From Eopsaltria australis (lineage: Eukaryota > Chordata > Aves > Passeriformes > Petroicidae): a DNA stretch of 64,000 nucleotides. The position numbers were made by a program, and so were the translations under genes. Below the pieces are notes generated by a model, which was given only the letters and a program-made list of their open reading frames with translations, was not told where the DNA came from and did not search any database. The first letter of the stretch is position 1, and every line of letters begins with the position of its first letter. Location: contig JAVTVJ010001186.1 of the NCBI GenBank assembly GCA_034509425.1, positions 434,001-498,000 of the forward strand, given 5' to 3'. This document shows, piece after piece, positions 35,901-48,881 of this stretch.

Positions 35901-38900
35901 ACATTTGCAGCTGTTATCGATTGAATAATATAATACTTGCCTTCTTATCCTCCTCCCTCCAGCAAAGTGACAAACCAAGGCATTTTTATGGTGCTAAAAT
36001 AGCATAAATGAGGTCTTTTTGCCTCTTTTCAAATGTTTTCTTTCCCTGTTCTTCTTCCTCATAGTTTGTTCCTCTGCTCCTAAATCTCTTTACCTGTAGT
36101 TCCTGTTTTGTAGTATACTTATATACATACAAATGTACATATACAAGGATTTAAATGGTTTCATGCACTTTGTACTTGTCCAGGGTCGGTCCATGTTCCT
36201 TAACCCCAGGAAGTCATTAGTGCTCCATTTTGCTCACAAGTGGTCCAAACATCATGGTACCTTTTTGTCCACTTCTTCTGTTTCAGTGAGTGATGATGGC
36301 AAGCATTAGTTCTTGGCTGTCACACTGCCTCTAGGAAAGCATCCAAGATATTATGGTGGGAGTATGGAAATGAATGTGTTGGCATATTAAAGAAGTCTAT
36401 GTTAAAGGAAACTGGTGGGATGGGTTTTGCCTCCAATATCAAGTGAGGGTTCAGGATGACTTTACTTCTCCTTTGAAAAACCCCCTCTTTTCCTGTATAG
36501 GGGCATTAATCAAAGTCTTTCTGGATGCACTTTAAATGCAAGACTAATTTTTAGAAGTTAGAGTGTTAACACCCTTGGGGGATGAAGAAGCCATTCAGAA
36601 GTCATATTTCCCAGCAGTGAGTATATGGTGTATAAAATCCTTCAGTACAATAAAACCAGGTAATGGAAATGACACACTGGGCTGCCTATCTTTTTGATAT
36701 CAAGCAACAGTCTATCAAGACACTGACTGAACAGTGTCATAAACTAGCCTTCTAATGTGAACTTCTGCATGGCTTAATTCTCATAAATTATCAACCTAAC
36801 TTCTTCAGTTGTAGAGGATCTAGTACCTGGCAGCAAAGGCTCAACAGCCCTGAAGTCCTCAGGGTTGTGTTTGGCAGCTCTGAGACCCCATCTCTGCAAG
36901 TCCCCTACCCAGGCAGGCAAACAAACAGAATCTGTTTCTGCCTCTTTGAAAAGGGTCTAACGTGGCCTCCCTGTCGTGCCTGAGTCTCTCCCACCTGCTC
37001 CGGTCTGAGTGCACCCCCAGATTTTCTTGTCCACTCTGCAGCTAACCTGATCTTTTCTGCTGACTGCTGACACAGAAGGATCTTGCCCTGTGGCCCTATT
37101 CTTCCATGGATGGTGGACTCAGCTCTCTTTTTCCTTGCTTGTTTTCAGCCAGTTGTTGTGGTCACTTATCCAGCTTTAATGATTGTATGATTCTGAGATC
37201 AGTAGGTCCCAAAAGTTTGCAAGTGAGAGTTCTTGACCTACAGACCAATGTGCTGGTACATGCTAAAACCAGGTTGGTAAGCACAGAAATTAGGTGAGAA
37301 CAAAGTAGATAGAGTTAACATGCCAATGAAGGACAGTGTAGTTGTCTTTGAGTAGCTGAACACATAGCTCAGAATTTGCTTTTTTTGCCTGTATCTATGG
37401 GCAAAATCTCTTCTGCTCTTTCATTAAATGTTACATGATTTGGTTTTTCAGTAGACAAACAAGATGGGACCAAGAGGAAATTACTTTGCAGAGGCTACTG
37501 TGCTTATCAGAGAAATTGGCTTGTTCTACCTTTAAATGAGCTTGTGATTTATTGTGTTTATCTAGCAGAAAGTAAGTTGAAGCAACTTGAAGCATTTGGC
37601 CCAGAAAATCCCCAACATATTGTACTTCCGTACAAGACATGTGCAAACATGAACGAACACTACTTAAAGCCTTCTTCCTGATCTTGTGCATTCCTGCACA
37701 GAGTCGCTCTGCTTTACATGTAGTTGAACTGAATAAATGGCCTGTCTTGAATTACATCTTGGATAAACTGGGTGTGTAATGTATCCAGCCAGCTTTAGTG
37801 TTCATAACTGTCACTTGTATAACTGAGCAGTGCGTTTTTGAGGCATTGCCAGGTACAGAGACATTTCAGAAGAACAATCTGTTCTTACAAATAAAAATGA
37901 AACGTGGTGGAGGAAGGCAACAAGGAGGAGGGAAATCAGTGTTTGATAGGTATGATTGTCTATATCCTATAAGCACTTCAGTTCTGGGGGAAAAATAATG
38001 GAAATCCATTCAGATTTGAATTGTCTTCTTCATCTGTCCAAAGCATTCTGTGATAGTAACAAAGGACAGAAATTATTCTATTATTCTATCATCCTTGGAT
38101 TATTTCCTGCCCTCAGTCTCAGGGGAATGGAGTAGGTCACAGTCTCTACACTCCTTTCCAAAAAATGTCTCTGCTTCATAGTAGCAATGAGTAATATCCT
38201 CTCTTTGCATGCACTAGATCAGAGAGTCCTTCTCTCACCTCTGCAGTAATATTGTCTCTCTCCAAGAATGAAGGCAACAGCTCTTCAAGCATTAGCCATA
38301 GTCCAAGCACATCAAAATATCAGAGCAATGGGACTGTTGGATTTGCAGTTATTTCTACCACTCAAGCCCCAGAACAACAGCCTGGAAGAAGTATACAGAA
38401 AGCGTGCACTTTAAACAAGTCATGGACCTGTAACATCAAAACTTGTTCCACACAGCAAAGGACCTTTTCTCCCCCCAGTCCTCTCTCCAGTCCCATCCTC
38501 TTTGTACAGTTCCCACAACTTTGCATCTGGTTTGACAAGATTTCTTCTTTCGTTGCTCTCAAACCACCCCAGATACTCAATTACTTCTTCCTTCTCTTCG
38601 GTGTGTGACCACTGAGAAGACCACTGCAGGTCACAGCTGCTTTTAGGGTTCTCTATCATATTAAACTCCCTCTCTTTCTCCTGGTGCATTGAAAAGGTCA
38701 AAAGCAGCAGTCTGTCTTTCTCCTCCCAGGAAAAGGAGCACAAGCAGAGGTCAACCATGCATAAGGGCAAGTGAGTCTTTACATTCATTGTCATTTCCTC
38801 AAAAAAAATGATTACGGTTTCAGAGTTAGAGCTGGCATAATAGAGAAACTTCTGCCTTCCATTAAATAGAGCTTATTTCTGTCAATACTTAATTTTCACG

Positions 38901-40523
38901 AAGATTTAGTTTCCATGGAAAATGTGAGTTAAAAAAAGAGACGGCTAGACAAGCAAAGAGCAAATGAGAATGTTCCTGCTTTAGGTCTAAGATCCATACA
39001 TGAATTGAGAACTAGTCCTTGTTCCTCAGTGTATTCCAAGGTGTGTAGGGTTATATCCATAGGCAGTACTCAAACACCCAAATGCCGACCAGATGCACTT
39101 ACATATCTTGGTATGAAAAGCTTTAGGAAGACAAAGCTAGTTATTCCAATTGGCCTGTTTTGGCCTCCTCTGTGATGTCTGCCTGTCACTTTTTTTGCTA
39201 ATTTGATTCTTTTTGCAGGACCTTTGGCCTAATCTGCAGATGACTTTGTACTCTCATTACTCAACAGCATAATATTTTCATCAGCATAGCTGGTTGTCAA
39301 AAGTGGGATGAACACAAGTACAGAAGAACTGAAAGATGAACATGAGTGCATGAAAGAGCCGTAAGAAATTTGTACCACCTTATTTAAGCTTTTGCAAAAC
39401 CCCTGTGGGAAAGGTGCAAGCCCAGCACTCCACACCTCACTGTGTGCCGAAGGAATCGGGAGAGCTGACAGCGAGGACTGAGGCCATTCCATCATGCCAC
39501 AAAGGATCTGGAACTCTGATTTCACACATAGTAACCATAGAGTGTGTTCTTCACCTAAAAGCACATTAGAAAGCATGATGGGCATGCAGGCAAGGCAAGA
39601 AGAGATAAGGTCTATGCTCTGAAAGAAAGATGAAAGATGGGTGAAAGATGAAATTCCTGAATTTGTCTCATTTTAGTGAGTGCTCGGATTGATTTTATAG
39701 GAAAACAAGCTACTTCCAAGCAAAGCTATTTTACTGAAAAATCTTTTCAGTCTCAGAAGCTACAGTGCAATTTCCAAAGCTTTGTAATGCCATAAAAATG
39801 AAAAAATTAGAAGCAAGACATTTGAAGTAGCATAAATATATATTCCATGGGAATAAAGATGTGGTATTGTTCAGGTTATTGTTCACTTCTGGTATTTTGG
39901 TTTTTTCTAAACAGTAGATAATTTCTCATTTAAAGGGATGTGCAAATTACCTGCAAAATTGAAGAGCTGGGGATGGAGAACATTAAGAAAAGAGCCCAGA
40001 GAAGAACTTCAAGGTGTTATTCCAGTTTCTCTGACCTTCTTAGTGTAATACACCACAAATGAAGCCCTCCTACCAAACTCAGAGTCATATTTGAAATAAT
40101 AAAGTTCACCCTAGCTCTCTCACATGTCACTGTTTAAATGAAGGATCAAATTCCTTTGATTTCTGTCTTTGTACCAGCAAGGGACTTGAAGGCCTACACA
40201 CCACTCAAATTCATCTAACTGCACATAAAACACCTTCATGATCCTCTGTCTACCCATGTTAGCATGTCCAGCATTATTATTTAAATAGCAGGCACCAGAC
40301 ACAAAGAGCTTTACTATTTTTTGTTTGTCAGAGCTCCTCAAAGTTAACGCCACCTGGTGAAAACCTTCTTCACTGTATTTGTGCTTGTAATAACACAGTT
40401 TTGCTGAAATTGAGGAAAACTTAGTTTGCTTGCAGAGTATTTTTCCTCCTATCATGATGCGAAAATCATCATCCATTGACCACTCCTGGCTATGATTGTG
40501 TGGTGATCACAAAAAATAAAATC
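32921..40523. other. Gene-free single-copy stretch
   Basis: About 7.6 kb with no supportable exon, RNA gene or large repeat. A short A-rich AAAAACCCAAAACAACAAACAAA-like piece lies at 33540-33570. AT-rich TATATACATAC-type sequence lies near 36118-36147. A small GAAAGATGA direct repeat lies at 39621-39652. The 118-codon minus-strand frame at 40120-40476 has no recognisable domain. Confidence 0.55.
39621..39652 (+). repeat. Short GAAAGATGA direct repeat
   Basis: Three imperfect copies of a GAAAGATG unit lie head to tail within about 32 bases. It is minor and probably a slippage product. Confidence 0.6.
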
Positions 40524-40618
40524 ACAGTGTGAATTTTTGGGGTTGTCCTGTACAGGGTTAGGAGCTGAAATCTATGATTTTTGTGGATTTCTTCCTACTC
40601 AGGATATTCTATGATTCT
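40524..40618 (+). mobile_element. CR1 LINE extreme 3' end, plus strand
   Basis: About 95 bases match the terminal 3' UTR of CR1. They include GGGGTTGTCCTGTACAGGG, a decayed GGAGTTGGA-CTCGATGATC block, TTGTGG, and a well kept terminal CTCAGGATATTCTATGATTCT. The upstream sequence is not CR1, so this is an extreme 5' truncation. It is the same 3' UTR type as the copy at 50-1416. The retained ATTCTATGATTCT end shows the true element terminus. Confidence 0.85.
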
Positions 40619-43274
40619 AAAAATGCTTAAATTTTACTTTCCTTTTGCTTCCATATTTTTGCTTTTCTCAGCGGTGCTACAAAAAGCAAGGCATTTGTGA
40701 CAGTTCTAGTTTCCTCTGTTTTCAAGGTAAATACTGATGTTCCTGGAAGACAGTCTATTTAATTATGTGGATCTGGCCTGTTTCTGAGAAAACTGGGGAA
40801 GGTGTGAGGAAGGAGATTTTTGTCTCTTTAGCACCCTGAGAGGAGCAGATTTCAGAGATCTCTGGTGCATGAGGCTGCTTGGCAGCCAGGCTGGGCTCTG
40901 CCCCGAGCCATGCCTGCACTCAGGCCATGCTGCCAGGACATGTTGTTCTCATTTAGATATCCAGTGATTCTGCAGGGGGAGAACAAAACAGAAAGAAGTT
41001 TTTGGGGGTTTTTTTTGCTTTGATTCCAGGTCTCTGCTCACAGCCCAAGCAGAAGTGTTTTCATTAGATTTTTGGTAGCCTTGTGAATGTCTCCTCCCTG
41101 CAAGAGCTGAATGGACTAGGCAAGTCTGGCTCTCATTGATGTCTATCTGCTTGTGGCTGCATTGCAGAGAAGCTTTTTCAGATGGGTGGGAAGCAATGTG
41201 AGATCGACTGTGTCTTCAATGGAGATAACTGAGCACATCTGCTATTTCTACGTGGCATTTGCCAGCATGGGTCCATTTTGTAATCTCTTGTCATTCCAGC
41301 AGTCCCTGAATGCAAATATTGCCGCTGAAGCATCCCCATCACTGTGGTCCCTTCTATACAAGTTCAAAATTTTCTCAATGTTTCTCAGTGTTACTTACCT
41401 AAGTACTGGAGGGTATCAGTATTGGCTTTCTTTTGATGAAGTGATTATTTGTATCAGAGGAAGGCACTGGAAATGTTGGAGCAGGTAAGAAAGTGAAGGC
41501 GTACAGGTTACAGCAGATTCACAATAGAAGTGTATAACAATAGACACAGAGCCTACTACAAAACAAGACAAAACAAGACTACACAAAGTTTTTTCTAGAA
41601 CAAAAACAAACAGTAAAACGAGCAAAAACAAAACCTAAAAATACCTTGAGACCATGTGAATGATGACCAACCAGATTTTCAAACAAGCTTCTGACTTCTC
41701 TTGTGTTTAAATCATTTGAAAACTGCTATCTGTGAACAGTTCTGTGTAATTGCTGAATGTTAATATCTTTTTATTTAATGAAAGTCCAAAATAAGCAATC
41801 AGCCTGACAACAACCAAATAAACAGTCTCCATAGAAGGTCTCAAAGATGGGAAAATTTAGGCTGGTATCTACTGTAAAGTCTATGGCTAAGAGCATCCCT
41901 TGTCTGGGGGAGCAAGACTGTCAGCTGTCCTCAGATCAAACCTCAGGAGGAGTTGTTCATCTCGTCTGTATCTCACACAGTGGTCAAAATACAAAGGCAG
42001 CCTTTTCCCCAAGAAGGTGCCTTGCTGGTGCCTGCCTGTGCACCACAGCTGCAGCACAAAATTTGGATCATGACTGTGAGACCTTTGCCATCCTCTGCTC
42101 TGCTAAAGCTAGGAGCACATAGCATGAGCATCCCAGAGATATCACTGCAATGTACAGGCTGAGCTGTAGGGGTTTTAGCTAACTCCTAGGCCATGCTGGG
42201 CTTCTAACACAACAAACAATCTAAGCAGGGGTGGGAAATAAAATAGAGATGTGTCTGTGCAAACACATAGTGAATGATATTACATTTGTGGTTCATTCTA
42301 CTTACTCAAGATCTAATAAATGAGAAATTAGAAGATTAGCAGGGGGAAAATTGAAGCAAGGGTGATAGGGAAGTCGTTGCAAAAGTTAGCACATGTGCAC
42401 CTGGGCATTTGGCAATTATGGTTTGTGTTCAAACTTATCAAATAAGTTAATTTAAAAAGATAGTAGTATCTCATACTTTATAATTAGACATTTGCAGTTA
42501 GAACAGGGTTTAAGGAAAGAACTGAAATCACACAGACGATCAGCTGTCTTTTCAGAAGAACTAGGACACCTCTGAAAAGCTGCGCATTCAAAAAGGACAA
42601 AGTGAAGAAAACATAAAAATTCCCTTTTGGCAACAGATCAAATGGACAGCGGAGACTGAGGTCATGACAGAGGTGGGCAGATACACATAATGACAGAGGA
42701 ACTGGCAGAGCTCTTCCCCTATGAGTGGTATTGAAGGTAATTCCTGAAAACCTGAACTCAGGAAGCCAGGTGAGGGTCACAAAAAGAAAGTTTATTTGCT
42801 CAGAAAGACAGGGCTGGAAAATTATCTCAGAAACTTCTTTATATGTCTGACGTCTGATATGTTTTTTAGATTCCCAGCAGAATGCTGTAGTGGGCATGTG
42901 TGAAGATGGAGATCTGAAAGTTTCAGAAATATGAACAGAAGAAGGGAGCTGAATGCTGATGATGGTATGTAGGAGTGAGCATCAGCACTTTCACACTGCT
43001 TAGATGTTAAAGTGAGTGGAAGGAACATTGTGAATCTATCAAGAGATAAAGAGTAGGAACAGAGAAAAATTAAGAGGGAAGTGAAAGGACTGAGTTTTGA
43101 CAGTACTAGGTCATACCTTCAAAGAATATTTAATGGTGAAACTTCACTGATGTCAGCTGAACTCCTCTAATTTCCCAGAAACTGAGGATCTTGGATGACC
43201 TGAAAGAGATACAGGCTAGAAAGTGGGGACTGTGAGGACAGACAGAAGCTGGACTTGCTTGATGAGGGGAGCAA
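40619..43274. other. Gene-free stretch with an A-rich tract
   Basis: No gene is supported. A T/G-rich GTTTTTGGGGGTTTTTTTT piece lies near 41000-41020, and an A-rich CAAAA-type tract at 41560-41642. Open frames reach 137 codons but have no recognisable features. Confidence 0.5.
41560..41642 (+). repeat. A-rich tract with CAAAA/ACAAG units
   Basis: Recurring AAAACAAGAC, ACAAAAAC and AAAACAAAACC units form a decayed A-rich simple sequence. On the other strand it matches the texture of the window's T/G-rich tracts. Confidence 0.6.
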
Positions 43275-43410
43275 GCTATTCCAGAGGTATTCAGAGATAT
43301 TAAAGAACAGGTTAGACAAAACAGTGCCAGGATTGACAGACATGGGTGTGAGGACACAATGGCTGAGTTTAGCACTGGATGGCCTAATTCCGTTCTTTCC
43401 AAGCTCAGCA
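43275..43410 (+). mobile_element. Ancient CR1-like LINE 3' end (low confidence)
   Basis: The order of short blocks resembles the 3' end of old amniote CR1/L3-type LINEs. It has ATTCAGAGA, a TTAAAGAACAGGTTAGACAAA block, a CCAGG-ATTGAC remnant, then CACTGGATGGCCTAATTC and CTTTCCAAG. In the recalled consensus these are the ARAGAACAGGTTAGACAAACAC, ACTGGACTAGATGACC and CCTTCCAG blocks in the same order and spacing. Divergence is high and no terminal repeat is visible. It could be chance similarity. Confidence 0.45.
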
Positions 43411-46400
43411 AAGATGATTTATGTCAAGGCAGACCGAAGCCAGTATTCAGAAAAAAATTTGTCCTCTTCTGTGGACCTTGACCTGTGGAAATCTACTCTC
43501 TTTCCTGAATTTTGCCCCACAGCAATTTAAGAGTTGACAATAAAATCCCTTCCTTTCTTTTGGCACCAAAAACGCTTTTCAAGCAAAGAAAATATAGATG
43601 AATTAGGCTGATACCAACTCAAAACAATTTCTTGTGGTTGGGAAGTCACATCTGAGAATGACTGGAAAAGCAAATGTGATAGAGATGAGAACAATAACAA
43701 CATTCAGATGGAAATCCAGCAGTTGCATCTCTGATGCAAACAGATTTTGTGAAGGACTTCTTTCAAAGCCACACAAATACATACACACACAAACACATCA
43801 TTTGAAGGTAGCATTAACATTCAAGTGGAATGGGTTTTTTATAAAATGCAAGGAATTTGTATTGCTTCAGAGAAATCCAGGAGCTTTTTATAAACTAGGA
43901 GAAAGACAGCTGCTTTTCTCTGAGAAGGTCTCTTTTCCCTGAATGATTGTTCCAGTTGAATTGAGGACTAAATGGGGAACAGAAAAGCTTAATTTTTTCA
44001 CAGATATGCACAAGTTCAGATACATGAAATCCAGAATAGGTAGTTGGATTGCAAGCATAATTATGTCCCAATTCTGACTATAAAATACTTGTAGCAAATT
44101 GTCAGAGTATAAAATACACACCCTGCAGAAAAAATCTTACCAAGAATGGTTAAGGCAGATGTTGAGCATGTAACATGGAACAAAAGGAAAAAAGCCAGTT
44201 TTCTGAATTGGTTTATTCTATTTTAATGCATATACTTCCAGGGATCCTGACCATTCAGGCCTGGATTTACTGCTTATTTTCTTCATCATAAGAAAAACCC
44301 CAACATACAATGAGCCACAAAGGCTTGAGCCACACATGTCAGATCAGGATCAAATGTTCCACAAAACTCCAGGGTTTTTCAAATCCACGGTTTTGCTTTT
44401 CCTGACTTCATATGGAATAGGTGGCTTTGTGCTTCAGGTGTGATTTTCTTCACTTACAGAGAAATCTTTGGCTGAGTAGTTTTTCTGTGACATCTTCTTC
44501 CAAGATACCACTAAAATAAATTAATGCAAGCTGGTATGTATCAGATGTGAAAGAAGACATAAAATCGTAGCAGGTAATTGGAGGCAAAATCTTTATGTCA
44601 TACTGAGCTTTTTCAGTGCTTACAATTCAAATCTTCATTACCAATATTGATTTTGTCTGAAAAGTTTCACAGCTTTATTCTGACAAGGCCTAATCTGGGT
44701 GTAAGTGGCAAGGATAACAGCACATATGAGTAGATAGGACTCCAACATGCCAAGCAAATGCATTCTCCTGATTGAGCAATTGAAAGAACAGTCAAGCTCT
44801 TTAGGCAGCCTGATGGAAAAATAAGGGAATTAAGTAGCAATTGGTGAGTGTTTTGAGGAGGAACAGGGAAGCCCTGGGCACCATACATCTCTTGGCTATC
44901 AGGAGTTTTCCAGAAAATTCCTTTGACTGGACAGAGGTCTTTCCTTTGGGTAGTATGTCCAACAGCTTGATAACAGATACTGGTGCATGCTACCCCTCCT
45001 GTCTGTCTTCCCCCTTGCTCAGATCACAGGTGCTGCAAGTCCTGGTTCTCCCACCTGTGATTGTGCTGCCAGCCCACTCCTCTGCCCAGGCTGTGGTGTG
45101 GAGCCCAGGTGGCAAGGCCAGCAGCCCCATGCCCATCCCATGTAGACTGCTCTCACCAGCAGCTGTAAAGAGCTCCTTCACATACCCTTGTCCCCCCGAG
45201 GAGCGTAAGGACATCCTTCTGCACAGTTTGATCTGTGCTCTGAGAAGCACAAAAGCCCCCCTTATCCTGGGCACCTATCTCATCAGCCAGGGTCATCTAC
45301 ATGATTTTAAATCGAGAAAGAACAAAAAAACATTCAAAAAGGCTGGCTAATGCAGGAAATGACCATTTCTCCCAGATGAGATCTGTGATCTCTCCAAATA
45401 GCACTGGGAAGTGAGACCAGCAGAACCTATCCTCCCAGGGCGACACCTGTGATTCTCCTCCACCACAGACACACTTCCATGTATATTCAGCATTCAGTTC
45501 TATAATGCAGCAGGCTTAAGTGGGCAGTGACAGAAAAAGTTTGTGTTGATTCCCTTTTCTACGCAACCTGACATGACGTTTCCTTTCCCCAATTGTGACC
45601 ACCCCTAGGGCTGGGCCAAATCCCCACCATGTGCTTCTTGCAACCAGCATGAATCAACCAGTGTGGAAGGAATGATAAATGTCAGTAGGGCTTCTAGGCT
45701 AACAGCTCATGCACAAAGTAAGGAAAAAAACCATGAAAAAAATGAAAAAAAAAGAGAGAGAGTCCCTGCCTTTAGTAGAGTGTTACTCAGTCATAAGCTA
45801 TGTACTTTTGAGCTTCTTTTGCTCCCCTGCCAAGACTCTCAGAGAGGGAAAATCAGGATGGATACATGAAAAGAAGAATAAAGAATAATATATAGAAAAG
45901 GAAAAAAACCATCGTGTCCAGCGTGACCATAAATCCCCCCGCTGCTCTTTACTTGTGTGATGTTTTCTCAGTGATGGCAACAGGAGCTGTGTGCTTAAAC
46001 TGTGTTCCAAAAAAATTGGTAACTCCAGAGCATCTCCATTTTCTGCCCTTGCCTTGTCCTGTTGTGTAACTGTGTGTCAGGCCAGGAGCCAGAGCTGACA
46101 TCACATTGCAGAGGACTGCCCTGGGTCTTGCATAACCTTAATAGGACAGCCACTTGGAAAGTGTTTATGTGCCATTATGTGCCATTGCTTTTCTAACTAC
46201 TCTACTGCATTAGGAGAGCAGAGTCATTATAGGCCAAGCAGAAATATTAATTGCATTTGCATCACTGATGTTGACCATGAGGTATTTCAGCAGGCCCTGA
46301 TATTTCAGGTCCTATTCCCATCCCAGTAGGAGCAAAACTCTAGCCATGCCAAGTGATTGTAACTGATTGCAGTGCTATTGCATTTTATCCCAGGGAGGTT

Positions 46401-48812
46401 TTGTTCCCTCAAAACCGTTTCTGATTACTCTATGGGCTATCATCAGAAAGATGCCCATCATGCTGCAGATGAGTTCAGGGTCCATGCCCAGCATCATGTA
46501 GTTTATGTCTCTGAATAACAGCATTCTTGTTTGCTTGTGGGGTGCTGCTTATTGGGCCCAAAACATCTAACCTGCTTCTTAGATAAGTGGTAGCAGACAT
46601 TGAAAATGGAAGTGTGAGGGAACTAGAGAGAGAGGCAAATGCATGCTGCTGTGCTTGAAAAGCACGTCCTTTTTCTCCCCATTCCTACTGTGACATTTCT
46701 CACTGGACACTGATCCACTCTGCTGCCCTGCAGCAAGCAGAGGCTCGGTAGATGCAGACCCTAGCACATGCTGCTTTCCTCATCTCACTGCTGGGATGAC
46801 TCATGAAGCAAACCAAAGTAATTGAATCCTGATGCAAATTAGGAGCTACCAGCCTGTATCTTCCATTAGCACTACCTTTCCTACCAAAAGGAAGGATTAA
46901 GGACACGGTCATGGAAATGAAACACCACAGGTGGTTTGGCTAATCCTGCAACCTAGGAGGTGACATGCACCTCTGTTTCAGAGTAGCTGCTGCCCTCCTG
47001 GCCTCTACTTGCTTTGTGGTGATAGGACATGCATCTCCTCATGTGCTTGGGGAAGATAGGATACTACTCAGAAGAAAAAAAATAAAAGGGAGTGGAGGGA
47101 AAGGTAACAGAGAAAATTTTCCACGAACTGAGATGAGGCTCAAGCTGCTGCATCTTTCACTACTATTAAATCCATTATACAGGTACAAATGAACTCACTT
47201 TAAATAGTATCAAGAGAAATATGACTTCCTGTTTTTCTTCCACGTGTCCCTTCTTATTTAGTAGTGATAATGATAATTTTAGAGTATTAAACAAAACGTA
47301 GAAATTTTCTGTCTCATTCTCTTCCTGTATTGTATCTAAACATTTTTAGAGATGACAGCTACCAGCATTCATTAAGTGAAGATTTGTTTTGGTAAATTTG
47401 TTCCTACCATAATTATGCTGACAAGTTCTCAAAAGAAAGATCTCTCCTAAAAACTTCGAGTGAGATGCTTTGATTGTACTTTTAGGCTGAAAGGAATTCT
47501 GTTTTGTTGCAGAAACCTTTCACATACTGCAGGCTGTTGCCATTCTGCTTCCATATGGTCCCAGGAAATCTTACTTTTTCAGGAAAGTAAGTTGGGGGAA
47601 AGAATATGTTAGGCAATACATTCTCTATCATATTCCCCCCCATTTTCTCTTTTTTGGCCAGAATGTTTCCTCTTTGGCAGGACAAAGAAAAACATTTTAA
47701 AATTAATTACCATACTCTATGGAATCAGTTCACAGTAGAGTAGTTTACCCCACAGATCCTGATGATTTTATAACCATTTTGGTCACTATAAAAGGTCATA
47801 CTATCAAAGAAAGCCAAACAAACCTGGAATATCTTTGGCCTAAAGAATTTTCCCTTTAACTGGTTACCCATAATGGTGTACAGGATTTACAGGGCATTAA
47901 GTATCCAAACAAAGTCCTACAGGCTTAATAATTTTCAAAGAGCAGCTGATTTTAATTTTTTTTTTGGCATTTATACACACATCCTATTGCAGACTTGATT
48001 CATTTCTTTTTGTGCTGGAAAAAATGTTAAAGCTGGAATGGGAAGTCAAGAAAGTGGGAATTCATACATTGAGTGCATATGTGGTTTAGTGGTGTGTGCC
48101 ATGTGTACACATCACTTACTGGGGAAGTTAAATCACTTTTGGATGCAAATTTCAGCAACTGCTTCCAAAACTCCATCAACTTCCAAACTTTGAAGTTACG
48201 TTCTCTACAACCTGTTATTGAAATGTTTCTTGCCAGCTCAAAGCAAGCACCATTTTCTGAAGCAGAGATTTTTCTTCTTTTGCTCTGCGGGCTGCAAAGC
48301 GATGCTCCCGCAAATTGGAACTGACTGTCTTCTCTCTGTTAGGAACACAGCATCTCTTGTGCACTGAAGGCTTTTATTTTGTTTTTAACTTCTCGTACTT
48401 TCTTCATCACCAATGATAAAAATGGATGCAGTGTTCTGTGCACAAACAGGACATCATTCATTTACACAGTTATTGGGGAAACCTTGGAGTTGTGGACATG
48501 CACACAAATCTGTCAGTCTCAGCAAGCTACTGTTCCTTTGTGGTGGGTGCCTAATACAGTAGTGACACAGAATTTACATGACAAAGAAATTAAAAAGTAT
48601 CTTTAGCTCTGACTTCCAGATGACTGAAGAACAAGTTTCAATAAAAGGAGTTATGACTCATGCACCAGTTTGCAAAAATGCCTCCTGTCACTGGGAAGAA
48701 CAGCTTTGTGTTTGCTCCTTTCAGACTGTTTCCTTACAACATGGGACAGACTGGGTAGTGGTCTCTACCCAGTGCTGGTAAGCTGTGACTCCCTCTGAAT
48801 CTGCTGTTTCAG
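43411..48812. other. Gene-free single-copy stretch
   Basis: No gene or repeat body is supported in about 5.4 kb. Small features are a CA-rich piece at 43777-43800, an A-rich/GA-rich piece at 45720-45760 and an 11-base TTATGTGCCAT tandem duplication at 46165-46186. The 169-codon frame at 44841-45350 (plus) shows no domain and overlaps a 94-codon minus-strand frame. Confidence 0.5.
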
Positions 48813-48881
48813 ACATGGGTATGCTGCAGTGGCTCTGGCCACTGGTGGCTCTTTGGTTCCCTCAGGCCTCATGCCATCCAC
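48813..48881 (+). CDS. Possible signal-peptide exon of an unidentified secreted or membrane protein
   Basis: This short stretch looks like a splice-bounded coding exon, but no gene can be named. It is preceded by a pyrimidine-rich run ending in TGCTGTTTCAG (acceptor to 48812). An ATG lies two bases inside (48815), with 22 codons and one extra base before GTGAGT (donor at 48882). The peptide begins MGMLQWLWPLVALWF and continues to a small/polar QASCHP end. That is a short N-terminal region, a Leu/Trp/Val-rich hydrophobic core and a plausible cleavage site after the Ala-Ser-Cys region. The exon ends in phase 1, the phase usual after signal-peptide exons of immunoglobulin- or fibronectin-type proteins. 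No matching downstream exon was found in the remaining 15 kb. A chance match is quite possible in 64 kb. Confidence 0.28.

Noticed and set aside
40120..40476. 118-codon minus-strand frame beginning M-D-D-D-F-R, next to a CR1 end
   Set aside because: It looks somewhat protein-like but matches no family I know. It has no splice or promoter context, and the neighbouring CR1 is on the other strand and unrelated.
44841..45350. 169-codon plus-strand frame
   Set aside because: It overlaps a minus-strand frame, has no recognisable domain, and starts without context.
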